Below, piece by piece: positions 8,313 to 16,150 of a stretch of 34,157 nucleotides of DNA (the first letter of the stretch is position 1; every line of letters begins with the position of its first letter). Source of the DNA: Proteobacteria bacterium ST_bin14. GTDB taxonomy: Bacteria; Pseudomonadota; Alphaproteobacteria; Sphingomonadales; Sphingomonadaceae. The notes under the pieces are model-generated. The model saw only the letters and a program-made list of their open reading frames with translations, made no database searches and was not told where the DNA came from. The position numbers and the translations under genes were made by a program. Location of the stretch: contig MSXR01000029.1 in the NCBI GenBank assembly GCA_002083655.1, positions 1-34,157 on the forward strand, given 5' to 3'.

Positions 8313-8403
8313 CGTCATTGCGACCCCGGCCTTGAGCCGGGGGAAGCAATCCAGCTTCACCACTTGCGGCACGCTGGATTGCTTCGCTGCGCTCGCAAAG
8401 ACG
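8313..8403. repeat. Family C palindromic repeat between convergent genes
   Basis: This is a 91-base inverted repeat. The outer arms 8313-8323 and 8393-8403 match at 10 of 11 positions. The inner arms GAAGCAATCCAGC (8343-8355) and GCTGGATTGCTTC (8373-8385) are perfect, with a 17-base loop. The left arm carries an extra hairpin, CCCCGGC-CTTGA-GCCGGGG (8324-8342), of the same design as the element truncated at the right window edge. It lies between the ends of two convergent genes (8284 and 8433), so it could serve as a bidirectional terminator. Positions 1-20 copy its right arm. Confidence 0.9.
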
Positions 8404-8432
8404 TCCGGGATGCAGAGTTAAGGCGCAAAGCG

Positions 8433-9602
8433 CTAAACCAGCCCCTCAATCGCCCGCCCGCGCGCTGCCGGGAACAGCGCGGGCATCAGCCGTGCTGGAT
8501 CAAGCCCGAAATGCCCCGCCACCGCGCCGCCGATAAAGGCATCGAGCGCGAGCGTGGGCTTCAGATCGCGGCCTTCATACAGCGCCGATGCGCCCAGCCC
8601 CGGCCAGTCGGCCAGCACCCGCCCGCCCCGCACACCGCCGCCCAGCAGCATTGCCGACGAAGCCGTGCCATGATCCGTACCGCCGGTGCCGTTCACCGCG
8701 ACCGTGCGGCCAAATTCAGTCGCGACCAGCACCATGGTATCCGCCCATAATGGCCCCAGCCCGTCCTTCAGCGCGGCAATCATCGCATCCAGCCCGCCCA
8801 GTTGCAGCCCCAGTCGCCCGCGCTGCCCGGCATGCGTATCCCACCCGCCCGTCTCGATCATCGCGATCCGCGCGCCGTCTGCCGGGGCGAGCAATTTGGC
8901 CGCCAGCGTGCCGGTGGCAGCGGCATTGCGCACGCCGTTCTGCGCGCCGTTTGCGCCACCCTCCGTCCCCATCGTGCTGGTGAGCGCCCGCGTGTTCATC
9001 GCGTCGCTCCACAGCGCGTGAAGCTGCGGATCACCATCATATAGCATCGCCACGCGCTGGAGCAGGTCTTCACTCGCCTGCGGCAAGGCTGACGGCGCAT
9101 AGGATGACACGTCATGCGTACCGCGCAGCGCCATCGGCACGGTAATCGCCACAGCAATCGCCTTGGCGCTCTCCGCCGGCAATTGCCCCAGCAAGCGATT
9201 CAGCCAGCCGTCTTTCACCTGATAGGCACCCGCCCCGCCCGTCTCCAACACATTCTGCCCGTCAAAATGGGATCGGTCGCGGTATGGCGAGGCGATGGCA
9301 TGGGCGAACAATGCCTGTTTCTGGGCATAAAGCGCGCCGATGTTTTTCAGGTTGGGGTGCAGCGCAAACATCGAATCGAGCGCGGGCACTCCAGCAAAAT
9401 CAGCCGCCAGCACCCCGCGCGCGCCAGCAAAGGCCGGATCCCCCACTGGCGCAACCGTGCCCAGCCCATCGGCGGCACCGCGTTGAATGATGAACACGAA
9501 ACGCTTGCCGGTCGCCGCTTTGGCGAACACCAGCCGGGGCGCAAAGCCAAGGGCAACCGCGCTCGCGGCCCCTGCACCGATAAACAAACGGCGATCAATC
9601 AT
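8433..9602 (-). CDS. DUF1501 domain protein with twin-arginine signal
   Basis: This 389-residue protein belongs to the DUF1501 family, which I place in the alkaline phosphatase/sulfatase-like fold. No biochemical role is established that I can name. The N-terminus DRRLFIGAGAASAVALG (3-19) is a twin-arginine-type signal with a hydrophobic core and an A-x-A-like end near 27. It therefore probably uses the Tat system, whose genes lie at 91-1599. Family-typical segments are RGAADGLGTVAP, SHFDGQNVLETG, GGWDTHAGQ and ATEFGRTVAVNG, followed by GTDHGTASSAMLLGGGV. It starts four bases after the DUF1800 stop, with a GGAG Shine-Dalgarno overlapping the end of that gene, so the pair is co-expressed. Confidence 0.93.
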   Translation of the reverse strand: MIDRRLFIGAGAASAVALGFAPRLVFAKAATGKRFVFIIQRGAADGLGTVAPVGDPAFAGARGVLAADFAGVPALDSMFALHPNLKNIGALYAQKQALFAHAIASPYRDRSHFDGQNVLETGGAGAYQVKDGWLNRLLGQLPAESAKAIAVAITVPMALRGTHDVSSYAPSALPQASEDLLQRVAMLYDGDPQLHALWSDAMNTRALTSTMGTEGGANGAQNGVRNAAATGTLAAKLLAPADGARIAMIETGGWDTHAGQRGRLGLQLGGLDAMIAALKDGLGPLWADTMVLVATEFGRTVAVNGTGGTDHGTASSAMLLGGGVRGGRVLADWPGLGASALYEGRDLKPTLALDAFIGGAVAGHFGLDPARLMPALFPAARGRAIEGLV

Positions 9603-9606
9603 GACA

Positions 9607-11076
9607 TTATCTCCGCAGAAATTCGGGGGAAACCAGCATCAGCGCCAGCGCCTGGCCGGGGCTGTCGGCATCGGCGATGGCGGCCTGGGTTGCGCTGCTC
9701 AACGCGCCTGGAAACAGCCGCGGGGCGAGCATGCGCGCGTCGATATTACCACCCGCCCGACCGCCAAAGCGTTCTGCCGCTTCCACCCGGCGCACCACAG
9801 CATCGGCCCCCGCCCAGGTTGCATTCAGGTCATCAAATCCGGCCGGTGACCCGGGTCGCCAGGTCGGCTGGCCAAGCTGGTTGGTCAGCCCCGTCACCTG
9901 CTGCGCGGGCACATCGCGCGCGCCCATTGCCCGCAGCGCCGCGATTGACCAATCCCAGGGCGAGCGAAACTTGGTCGGCGCATCGCCCCATAGTTCGGGT
10001 GAGGCAATCAGCGCGCGATACAGTGTCGGCAAATCGCCACCCGATTGCAGAAACGCTGCCTTTAACCGCGCCACCAACGCGGGTGGCGGCGTATCGCCTG
10101 CAAAATGCCGCGCCAGTTTCGTCGCGATATGGTCGGCCGTGGCGGGGTGCGCCGCCAGATCGTTCAGCACCGCCTGCGCCTGCGCCTCGCCGTCTTGCGG
10201 GTATCGTTTGCCCATGATCGTCCGGGGGCCGGGTTCGTGGATGGCATTGGCGAACACAAAATCGCCCGGCGTTCCGTTCGTCCCGGCAAAGCGCGCAATC
10301 GGCCCGCGATTGATGCCGGCAACTGTCCACCCCGTCATCGCCCGGGCAAATTCGGTGACATCGCCCTGGCCATAGCCGGTGCGCACACCCAGCGTGTGCA
10401 GTTCCATAATCTCGCGCGCCAGATTTTCGTTGATGCCCAGCTTGCGCCCGCCCCGCGCCGCCACCCGCGCCCCAATCGGGCTGGCCGGGCCAATTGACTG
10501 CGCTTGATCCAGGTACAGCAGCATCGCCGGGTGCCGCTCTACCGCATTCAGCATATCGCTGAACCGGCCCAGCACATGCGGCCTGATCGCCTCCAGCTCC
10601 AGATACCCGGCCAGCCCGATCACGGTCAGCTTGTCTGCCGACACCGCAAAATGATTGGCCCAGAAATGCACCATCCGCTCAATGAAGGGCGCGGGCGACA
10701 CCAACGCGGCATTGGCCCGCGCGCCGACACAGGCGACATAGTTTTCGCGCCCCTGCGTGCGCAGGAAGGCGCGCGCGCGCTTGATGACGTCTGGCTCGTC
10801 CGGGTTTTCGGTCGCGCCCGGGGGCACGGTGACGGGGGGCATTTGCATCATTGCCTGACGATTCCCCATCGGGCGCGGCCCGGCGAGATAATCGGCAAGC
10901 TGTCCCGCAATCACCCCGCGCCCCGGCAGTGCAGCGATTTGGGTTGGCCGCGGATCAAATCGGTCGAATTGCGCGATCAGCGCGCGCCGTGCGCCATCCA
11001 CCCCAGCGCCGGGCGGCATATCATCAGGCCGCGCGCCCAGACCAAATCGATTAAGCGCGATGCTGGGGGCAGACAT
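9607..11076 (-). CDS. DUF1800 domain protein
   Basis: This 489-residue DUF1800 family protein has unknown function; the family is almost always encoded beside DUF1501. Recognisable features are the N-terminal ALNRFGLGARPDD, the segment MVHFWANHFAVS, ENLAREIMELHTLGV, and late motifs such as IATKLARHFAGD and FRSPWDW. I chose the ATG at 11076 because GGAG lies eight bases upstream and the family motif begins immediately after it. A longer frame to 11202 would overlap dgt by about 60 bases and adds an unrelated sequence. The Asn/His/Glu-rich conserved segments suggest a ligand- or metal-binding site, but that is inference. No clear signal peptide is visible. Confidence 0.92.
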   Translation of the reverse strand: MSAPSIALNRFGLGARPDDMPPGAGVDGARRALIAQFDRFDPRPTQIAALPGRGVIAGQLADYLAGPRPMGNRQAMMQMPPVTVPPGATENPDEPDVIKRARAFLRTQGRENYVACVGARANAALVSPAPFIERMVHFWANHFAVSADKLTVIGLAGYLELEAIRPHVLGRFSDMLNAVERHPAMLLYLDQAQSIGPASPIGARVAARGGRKLGINENLAREIMELHTLGVRTGYGQGDVTEFARAMTGWTVAGINRGPIARFAGTNGTPGDFVFANAIHEPGPRTIMGKRYPQDGEAQAQAVLNDLAAHPATADHIATKLARHFAGDTPPPALVARLKAAFLQSGGDLPTLYRALIASPELWGDAPTKFRSPWDWSIAALRAMGARDVPAQQVTGLTNQLGQPTWRPGSPAGFDDLNATWAGADAVVRRVEAAERFGGRAGGNIDARMLAPRLFPGALSSATQAAIADADSPGQALALMLVSPEFLRR

Positions 11077-11143
11077 GAACCCGTCTCCGATTCCGTGCCG
11101 GGCACCATGCTGCCCGCCATCTGCATGATTAACGCACGCGCCC

Positions 11144-12322
11144 TCAAAACCCTTCCGGCAAATCAATTGGCCCCACCGCCTGCTGATACCGGGTGATCGC
11201 ATAACGATCCGTCATGCCGGCGATGAAATCGGCAATATGGCGGCTGCGCTGCGGCTCTGCTTCGGGCAGGCGCGCGGCCCAGTCAGCGGGCATCAACGCC
11301 GGATCAGCGCGGTAAGCGGCAAATAACCCACCCACAATTCCCTCTGCGATGCCCGCCGCTGCGCGCTGGCTGGGATGGTGATACAGGCTGGCATACATAA
11401 AGCGTTTCAACGCCCGTTCATCATCGCGCATGGCGGGCGAAAATCCCACCAGGCATTCCCCCGCCGCGCGGACATCATCCGCACAGGCCACGCCCGATGC
11501 CGTTATCCGCGCCCGCGTTTCGGCAATCAGGTCCGTCACCATCTCGCCAATCTGGGTGCGGATCAGTTCGCCCACCAGCCGTTCAGGCGGCACATCGCCA
11601 AAGCGCGCGCGCACCTGCGCCCAGATGCGGGCGACCATTGGCACGTCAAGCACCTGATCCAGCGTCAACAATCCGGCGCGCAGCCCATCATCAATATCGT
11701 GATTGTCATAGGCGATATCGTCTGCAATCGCCGCCACCTGCGCCTCAAGCGATGGCCATTGCAGCAGATCAAGCGGAAACGCCGCATCGGCCTGCGCCAG
11801 CGCCCAGCCGGGCTTGGCAATTGGCCCATTATGCTTGGCCAGCCCCTCCAGCATTTCCCAGGTCAAGTTCAGCCCGCGCCAGCGTGGATACGGCGCCTCA
11901 ATCTCCATCAGCGCGCGCAGCGTGTGGCCATTATGGTCAAACCCGCCCTGCCCGGCCATCGCCGTTGTCAGCGCCGCTTCCCCGGCATGGCCAAAGGGCG
12001 GGTGGCCAATGTCATGCGCCAGGCACAATGCCTCGGTCAGATCCTCGTTCAGCCCCAGCGCCCGCGCAATCGTCCGGCCGATCTGCGCAACCTCCAGACT
12101 ATGCGTCAGCCGGACGCGGAAATGGTCGCCGTCCGGGGCCATGAACACCTGCGTCTTGTGGCGCAGCCGCCGAAAGCTGATCGAATGGATAATCCGGTCG
12201 CGGTCGCGCTGGAACGCGTCACGCGGGCCCCGGACAACTAAAGGCGCGGTCGCGTTTTGTTCTTCGTGAAGGCGACCTTTGCTGCGCGCTGGGTCTGATG
12301 CCCAGGGCGCATGGACGCTCAC
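11144..12322 (-). CDS. dgt: dGTPase-like deoxynucleotide triphosphohydrolase
   Basis: Dgt-family HD-domain enzymes hydrolyse dNTPs to the deoxynucleoside and triphosphate in the cytoplasm, adjusting dNTP pools. The 392-residue protein has FRRLRHKTQVF (50-60), the first metal His in RLTHSLEVAQ (H74), the HD pair H103-D104 in AHDIGHPPFGH, and a distal DDIAYDNHD segment with the last metal aspartate. Its length fits the shorter dGTPase-like class rather than the 500-residue E. coli enzyme, so the preferred substrate may be broader than dGTP. The start is GTG at 12322, overlapping the stop of the TPR/SPOR gene by four bases (GTGA). Confidence 0.94.
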   Translation of the reverse strand: MSVHAPWASDPARSKGRLHEEQNATAPLVVRGPRDAFQRDRDRIIHSISFRRLRHKTQVFMAPDGDHFRVRLTHSLEVAQIGRTIARALGLNEDLTEALCLAHDIGHPPFGHAGEAALTTAMAGQGGFDHNGHTLRALMEIEAPYPRWRGLNLTWEMLEGLAKHNGPIAKPGWALAQADAAFPLDLLQWPSLEAQVAAIADDIAYDNHDIDDGLRAGLLTLDQVLDVPMVARIWAQVRARFGDVPPERLVGELIRTQIGEMVTDLIAETRARITASGVACADDVRAAGECLVGFSPAMRDDERALKRFMYASLYHHPSQRAAAGIAEGIVGGLFAAYRADPALMPADWAARLPEAEPQRSRHIADFIAGMTDRYAITRYQQAVGPIDLPEGF

Positions 12323-14325
12323 TTGGCCGGTAACTTGGTGATTTTCTGCCCGGCCTCGCTGGTGAACACAAAACCGGTCAGCCCCGATTTTGCAATCTGG
12401 TTGACGAAGGACTGCGCATCATCATCGGTCTTGAACGGCCCGGCGAGCAGCCGGTTTGTAAAGCGCAGTGGCGTGGTATAGGCGCTGCGGGCCTTGAAAG
12501 GCGTCGGCGCCTTGTCGCGCAGCCGCGCCCATTCCTTCGGCAGATCACGCACGCTGGAACCACCCGCCACCTGCACCCAGATCCGCGATGGATCAGCCCT
12601 TTCAGCCTTCAGCTTGGCCGCTTTTTCATCGGCAAGTTTCTTATCGGCCAGCTTCTTTTGCGCGGCCGCCTTATCCGCCAGCGCCTTTTTCTCTAGCGCC
12701 TTCTTGTCGAGCAAAGGCGGTTTGTTAGGATCGATCGTTGCCGCTGCCCCCCCGGCGAGCGCCGCAGTGGCGGGTGCCCGTTCCAATTCGGATGCGGGCA
12801 CACCGATGGTCGCGATGATGCGGGCAAGGATCGATTCCTCGCTCGCGACAGGCTTCAGCTGCGCTTTCGCCGGTGCGGGCGCTGCAGCAAGCGCGGGAAC
12901 AGGCTCCGGCGTGGGGGCTGCCGGTTGTGGCGCAATCACCGCTGGTGCCGGGGTGTTGCTGGCCGTTGCCGTCACAGGGGGGTCGTTGACAATACTATCC
13001 CCGCGCACCGCCTCTGGCGCAGGCCGGGTCAGGCTGGGCTGAACGGGGGCGGCAATACCAGGCTGATCGATCAGCGGACCGCTAACCGGCCTCGGCAGCG
13101 ACAGCGCGGCAACGGTTACTGGCGGGGTCGCCTCGGTTTTGGCGGGCATCGGCGACGCGGCCGCGACGACCGGCGGGGCGGCAAGTGGGGCGGCAGGCGG
13201 GGCGGCAGGCGGGGCGCGCAGCGCGACGGCGGGCGGATTGGCAATCGGCACGCGCGCGGCGGGTGGGGTAATCACCGCTGCGCTGGTCATCACGGGCGGC
13301 GTTGATGTTCGCGCTGGGGCTGGCGTCGGCGTCGATCGGGGTATCGGCGCGGCCATCACCACGCGCGGCGGTGGCGGCAATTGCGCCGGTGCCGGGATGG
13401 GCGGTGCGATCAGCGCGGCAACCTCGACCGGCGCGCCACGCCGCCGGTTGCGATCCCGCTTTTGCTGCGCCTTTGTCCGCACGGGCGCTGCCGCCACCTG
13501 TACCACGGCCACCGGCTCGGGAATCAGCACGGGTAATACGGGGATCATCCGCGCGTCGGCGATCCGTTCGGGGGTTGCGCGCACTTCGCCGAAATGCACG
13601 GCAAACGCGCGGTCAGCAGAGCCCAGCCCCGGCAATATCTGGAAAAATGGTTGCAGCCCGGCGGCCATTTCACGCGGCAGCATATTGTCTGCAATCCGGC
13701 CCGCACCCGCGACATCGCCATTCATCGCGAGCACCACCGCGCGCACCCGCCACGCGGCACGATCACTGCGCCGCAACAGCCCATCGATCACGTCCAATGC
13801 CATGTCGCGCTTGCCCGATATGCCCAGCGACAGCGCATAGCGGCGCTGCGTTTCATCATCGGGCTGGCGCTTCAGCGCCTGGCGATAAATGCGCTGAGCG
13901 CGTTCCTGCTCCCCGATCAGGTCAAACGCCAGCCCCCGGTCCGCCGCGATGGAGCCAAGATCATAGCCAAGCGCCTCGGCTTCGTTGAACAGCTGCAGCG
14001 CTTCGCCCGGGCGACCAAGCTGCACAAGCGTTCGCGCCTTGCCCGCTTTGATCTGGCCGTTATTGGGGCTGATCCGTTCGGCGCGCTGAAAAAATGCCGC
14101 TGCCGCTTCCATGTCGCCCAGCTTCAGCGTGCGTTCGCCTGCCCTGATCAACGCGGGCAGATCAAACGGATTATTGCCCAGAATCCGCATATCGGCGGCC
14201 AGCGCATCGGCCTCCGGCGTGGGGGCGGGCATCATCTGAAACTGCCCGGCAAGCACCGGGCCCGCTGCCAGCACCAACGGCGCGGCAAACGCAAGGCGTG
14301 CGGCATGGATCATCATTGCGGTCAT
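12319..14325 (-). CDS. Exported TPR protein with Pro/Ala linker and C-terminal SPOR domain
   Basis: This 668-residue protein has a signal peptide (APLVLAAGPVLAG, about 16-28) and an N-terminal region of TPR-like helical repeats (about 40-240; GDMEAAAAFFQRAERISPNN is typical). A Pro/Ala-rich low-complexity linker of about 250 residues follows, then a Lys/Ala-rich charged helix (KKALEKKALADKAAAQKK), and finally a SPOR domain (SRIWVQVAGGSSVRDLPKEW to the end). SPOR targets septal murein, so an envelope role linked to division is likely. I chose the ATG at 14325 because GGAG lies five bases upstream and the signal peptide starts there; a frame to 14427 would put 34 odd residues ahead of it. It follows ftsZ, and its stop overlaps the dgt start. 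Confidence 0.88.
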   Translation of the reverse strand: MTAMMIHAARLAFAAPLVLAAGPVLAGQFQMMPAPTPEADALAADMRILGNNPFDLPALIRAGERTLKLGDMEAAAAFFQRAERISPNNGQIKAGKARTLVQLGRPGEALQLFNEAEALGYDLGSIAADRGLAFDLIGEQERAQRIYRQALKRQPDDETQRRYALSLGISGKRDMALDVIDGLLRRSDRAAWRVRAVVLAMNGDVAGAGRIADNMLPREMAAGLQPFFQILPGLGSADRAFAVHFGEVRATPERIADARMIPVLPVLIPEPVAVVQVAAAPVRTKAQQKRDRNRRRGAPVEVAALIAPPIPAPAQLPPPPRVVMAAPIPRSTPTPAPARTSTPPVMTSAAVITPPAARVPIANPPAVALRAPPAAPPAAPLAAPPVVAAASPMPAKTEATPPVTVAALSLPRPVSGPLIDQPGIAAPVQPSLTRPAPEAVRGDSIVNDPPVTATASNTPAPAVIAPQPAAPTPEPVPALAAAPAPAKAQLKPVASEESILARIIATIGVPASELERAPATAALAGGAAATIDPNKPPLLDKKALEKKALADKAAAQKKLADKKLADEKAAKLKAERADPSRIWVQVAGGSSVRDLPKEWARLRDKAPTPFKARSAYTTPLRFTNRLLAGPFKTDDDAQSFVNQIAKSGLTGFVFTSEAGQKITKLPAK

Positions 14326-14360
14326 CTGCGCTCCGCTAGAGTCTGATGACTTTACGTTGA

Positions 14361-14438
14361 CCGGTTCGTTTCGAGCGACGTCGAGAAACATGCGACGAGC
14401 GCGGCGCGGAGTGTCTAGAATTCGCACGACACGAACGG
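14361..14438. repeat. Family D palindromic repeat upstream of the TPR/SPOR gene
   Basis: The left arm (14361-14389) and right arm (14411-14438) are inverted copies matching at about 22 of 28 positions with one indel. They flank a GC-rich centre, and the left arm contains the 8-base palindrome CGACGTCG. The element lies 35 bases upstream of the TPR/SPOR start, so it would be in the 5' leader or promoter region. From memory it resembles interspersed repeats in sphingomonad genomes; I could not verify this. Confidence 0.8.
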
Positions 14439-14549
14439 TTTGAGTAGTCAGTCAATCTACAGTCATTCCGCTTTAGACCCGAGCCGGGCGTAACCGACAA
14501 TGGCCCCGCCGCCTGCAATCGCCAGAACGAGGCGCGCTGGCGATGAACC

Positions 14550-14580
14550 GGCGTGCGCTGCACCTGCATGCGCGCACGCC
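14550..14580 (-). terminator. Hairpin just after the ftsZ stop, possible transcript end
   Basis: A perfect nine-base stem, GGCGTGCGC (14550-14558) with GCGCACGCC (14572-14580) and a 13-base loop, begins eight bases beyond the ftsZ stop on the minus strand. A weaker six-base hairpin follows at 14520-14542. No T-tract follows either, so this is not a textbook intrinsic terminator. It may instead stabilise the 3' end of the dcw transcript or pause polymerase. Confidence 0.4.
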
Positions 14581-14588
14581 CATTCCCG

Positions 14589-16037
14589 TTACTGGTTGTT
14601 CTGGCGATGCAGGAACCGCGGAATATCAAGCGGATCCTTGGCGGTTTCATCTTCCTTCGCTGCGCCGCGTGTCACGTTGGACATGCGCTCGAACAGCGTA
14701 CCGCCAACTTTACTGCGCGGTGCCAGTGCCGGTGCGGGTTCCGGTGCAGGCGTTGGTGGTTCAATCGCGATGGACGGCGTGGCCTCTGGCGTTTCCAACG
14801 CACCGGGGGCCAGCCAATGGCCGCGATCCTCGGTTGCTGCTGGCTCGTCACCAAAAATGATTGGCTTGGCCACAGCCGCTTCTTCGCCAAGGACCAGTTC
14901 GTCATCGGCTGCATCAATCGTGACCGGGGTTTCAACCGTCGCCACGACAGGCGCGGGTTCAGCGGCGATCACTGGGGCGGGTGCGGCTGCTTCGACCGCC
15001 GGGGTTTCAGCACGGCGCGGCGTGGTAAAGCTGAACGCGCGCGAAGGCTCTGGTGCCGTTTGCGGGCGCACTTCTGCATCAATGCCGGTCGCCACCACCG
15101 ATACGCGGATTTTGCCTTCCAGATCGGGGTTGAACGCCGATCCCCAGATGATGTTGGCATCGGGATCAACCAGTTCACGGATATGGTTGGCAGCCTCATC
15201 AACTTCCAGCAGGCGCATATCTTCGCCGCCAGTGATCGAAATGATGACGCCCTTGGCACCCTGCATCGACACGCCGTCGAGCAGCGGGTTGTTGATCGCC
15301 TTTTGGGCCGCAACAATCGCACGGTCGTCGCCCTCGGCTTCGCCCGTGCCCATCATTGCCTTGCCCATTTCCTGCATCACCGAACGGACATCGGCAAAAT
15401 CCAGGTTGATCAGGCCAGGCATCACCATCAGATCGGTAATGCCGCGCACGCCCTGCTGCAACACTTCATCAGCCATTTCAAAGGCTTGCTTGAATGTGGT
15501 GTTGGCATTGGCGATCAGGAAGAGGTTCTGGTTGGGGATGACGATCAGCGTATCGACATATTTCTGCAGTTCTTCGATGCCCGCCTCAGCGCTTTTTGCG
15601 CGGCGATTGCCCTCAAACGCAAATGGCTTTGTGACGACGCCGACGGTCAGGATGCCCAGATCACGCGCCGCCTTGGCGATAACGGGGGCAGCGCCCGTAC
15701 CGGTGCCGCCGCCCATGCCCGCCGCGATGAAGCACATATGTGCGCCTTCGAGCATCTTGGTGATCGATTCGATCGTTTCCTCAGCGGCTGCGCGGCCAAT
15801 TTCCGGGCGCGATCCGGCACCCAGGCCCTGGGTAATCTTTGCGCCCAGCTGCACCCGCTGTGACGCGGTTGATTGCTTCAGCGCCTGCGCGTCGGTGTTG
15901 GCGACCAGAAAGTCGACCCCCTGCACATTGGCACGCATCATGTTGGTAATGGCGTTGCCGCCAGCCCCGCCCACGCCGATCACCGCGATGCGCGGCGTCA
16001 GCTCGTCTACCTCGGGTGGAAGGAATTCGATGCTCAT
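14589..16037 (-). CDS. ftsZ: Cell division GTPase FtsZ
   Basis: FtsZ is the tubulin-like GTPase that polymerises into the Z-ring and recruits the divisome. From the ATG at 16037 the protein is 482 residues. Visible are the nucleotide-binding VIGVGGAGGNA (19-29), the tubulin signature GGGTGTG (109-115) and the T7 catalytic loop N211-L-D-F-A-D216. After the globular domain (to about 320) comes a disordered Ala/Pro/Glu linker of about 145 residues, typical of alphaproteobacteria. The conserved C-terminal peptide DPLDIPRFLHRQ, which binds FtsA, follows. The chosen start has GGAG eight bases upstream; a longer frame to 16127 gives 30 residues unlike any FtsZ. It is last in the dcw cluster, 113 bases after ftsA. 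Confidence 0.98.
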   Translation of the reverse strand: MSIEFLPPEVDELTPRIAVIGVGGAGGNAITNMMRANVQGVDFLVANTDAQALKQSTASQRVQLGAKITQGLGAGSRPEIGRAAAEETIESITKMLEGAHMCFIAAGMGGGTGTGAAPVIAKAARDLGILTVGVVTKPFAFEGNRRAKSAEAGIEELQKYVDTLIVIPNQNLFLIANANTTFKQAFEMADEVLQQGVRGITDLMVMPGLINLDFADVRSVMQEMGKAMMGTGEAEGDDRAIVAAQKAINNPLLDGVSMQGAKGVIISITGGEDMRLLEVDEAANHIRELVDPDANIIWGSAFNPDLEGKIRVSVVATGIDAEVRPQTAPEPSRAFSFTTPRRAETPAVEAAAPAPVIAAEPAPVVATVETPVTIDAADDELVLGEEAAVAKPIIFGDEPAATEDRGHWLAPGALETPEATPSIAIEPPTPAPEPAPALAPRSKVGGTLFERMSNVTRGAAKEDETAKDPLDIPRFLHRQNNQ

Positions 16038-16150
16038 CGACCTGTCTCCGTCATAGCCCTGCGCACACCAGGGCTCGCAATTGTTTCTACCGTTCTGCAC
16101 CATGCAATCGGGCGACTCTAGCCCCAATCACCACCCAGTGTCGCAATTGT
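16038..16150 (-). promoter_or_regulatory. ftsA-ftsZ spacer with 12-base direct repeats, a hairpin and a GANTC site
   Basis: This 113-base spacer precedes ftsZ. The 12-mer TCGCAATTGTTT (plus-strand reading) occurs at 16075-16086 and again at 16141-16152, exactly 66 bases apart. A GANTC site (GACTC, 16114-16118) lies between them. A hairpin with a perfect seven-base stem (AGCCCTG / CAGGGCT, 16055-16075) ends a few bases before the ftsZ Shine-Dalgarno (CTCC at 16046-16049 on plus). In alphaproteobacteria GANTC is the CcrM methylation target used with GcrA at division promoters. A dedicated ftsZ promoter here is an inference; I could not pick out a convincing -35/-10 pair. Confidence 0.5.

Noticed and set aside
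9114..10217. 367-codon plus-strand frame across the DUF1501/DUF1800 pair
   Set aside because: Its translation is Arg/Pro/His-rich with no recognisable motif and it crosses two well-supported minus-strand genes.
11077..11202. Upstream extension of the DUF1800 gene
   Set aside because: It would overlap dgt, lacks a ribosome site and adds 42 residues unlike the family; the ATG at 11076 has GGAG at good spacing.
14500..16056. 518-codon plus-strand frame covering ftsZ
   Set aside because: Ser/Ala-rich shadow with no motifs; ftsZ on the opposite strand is unambiguous.
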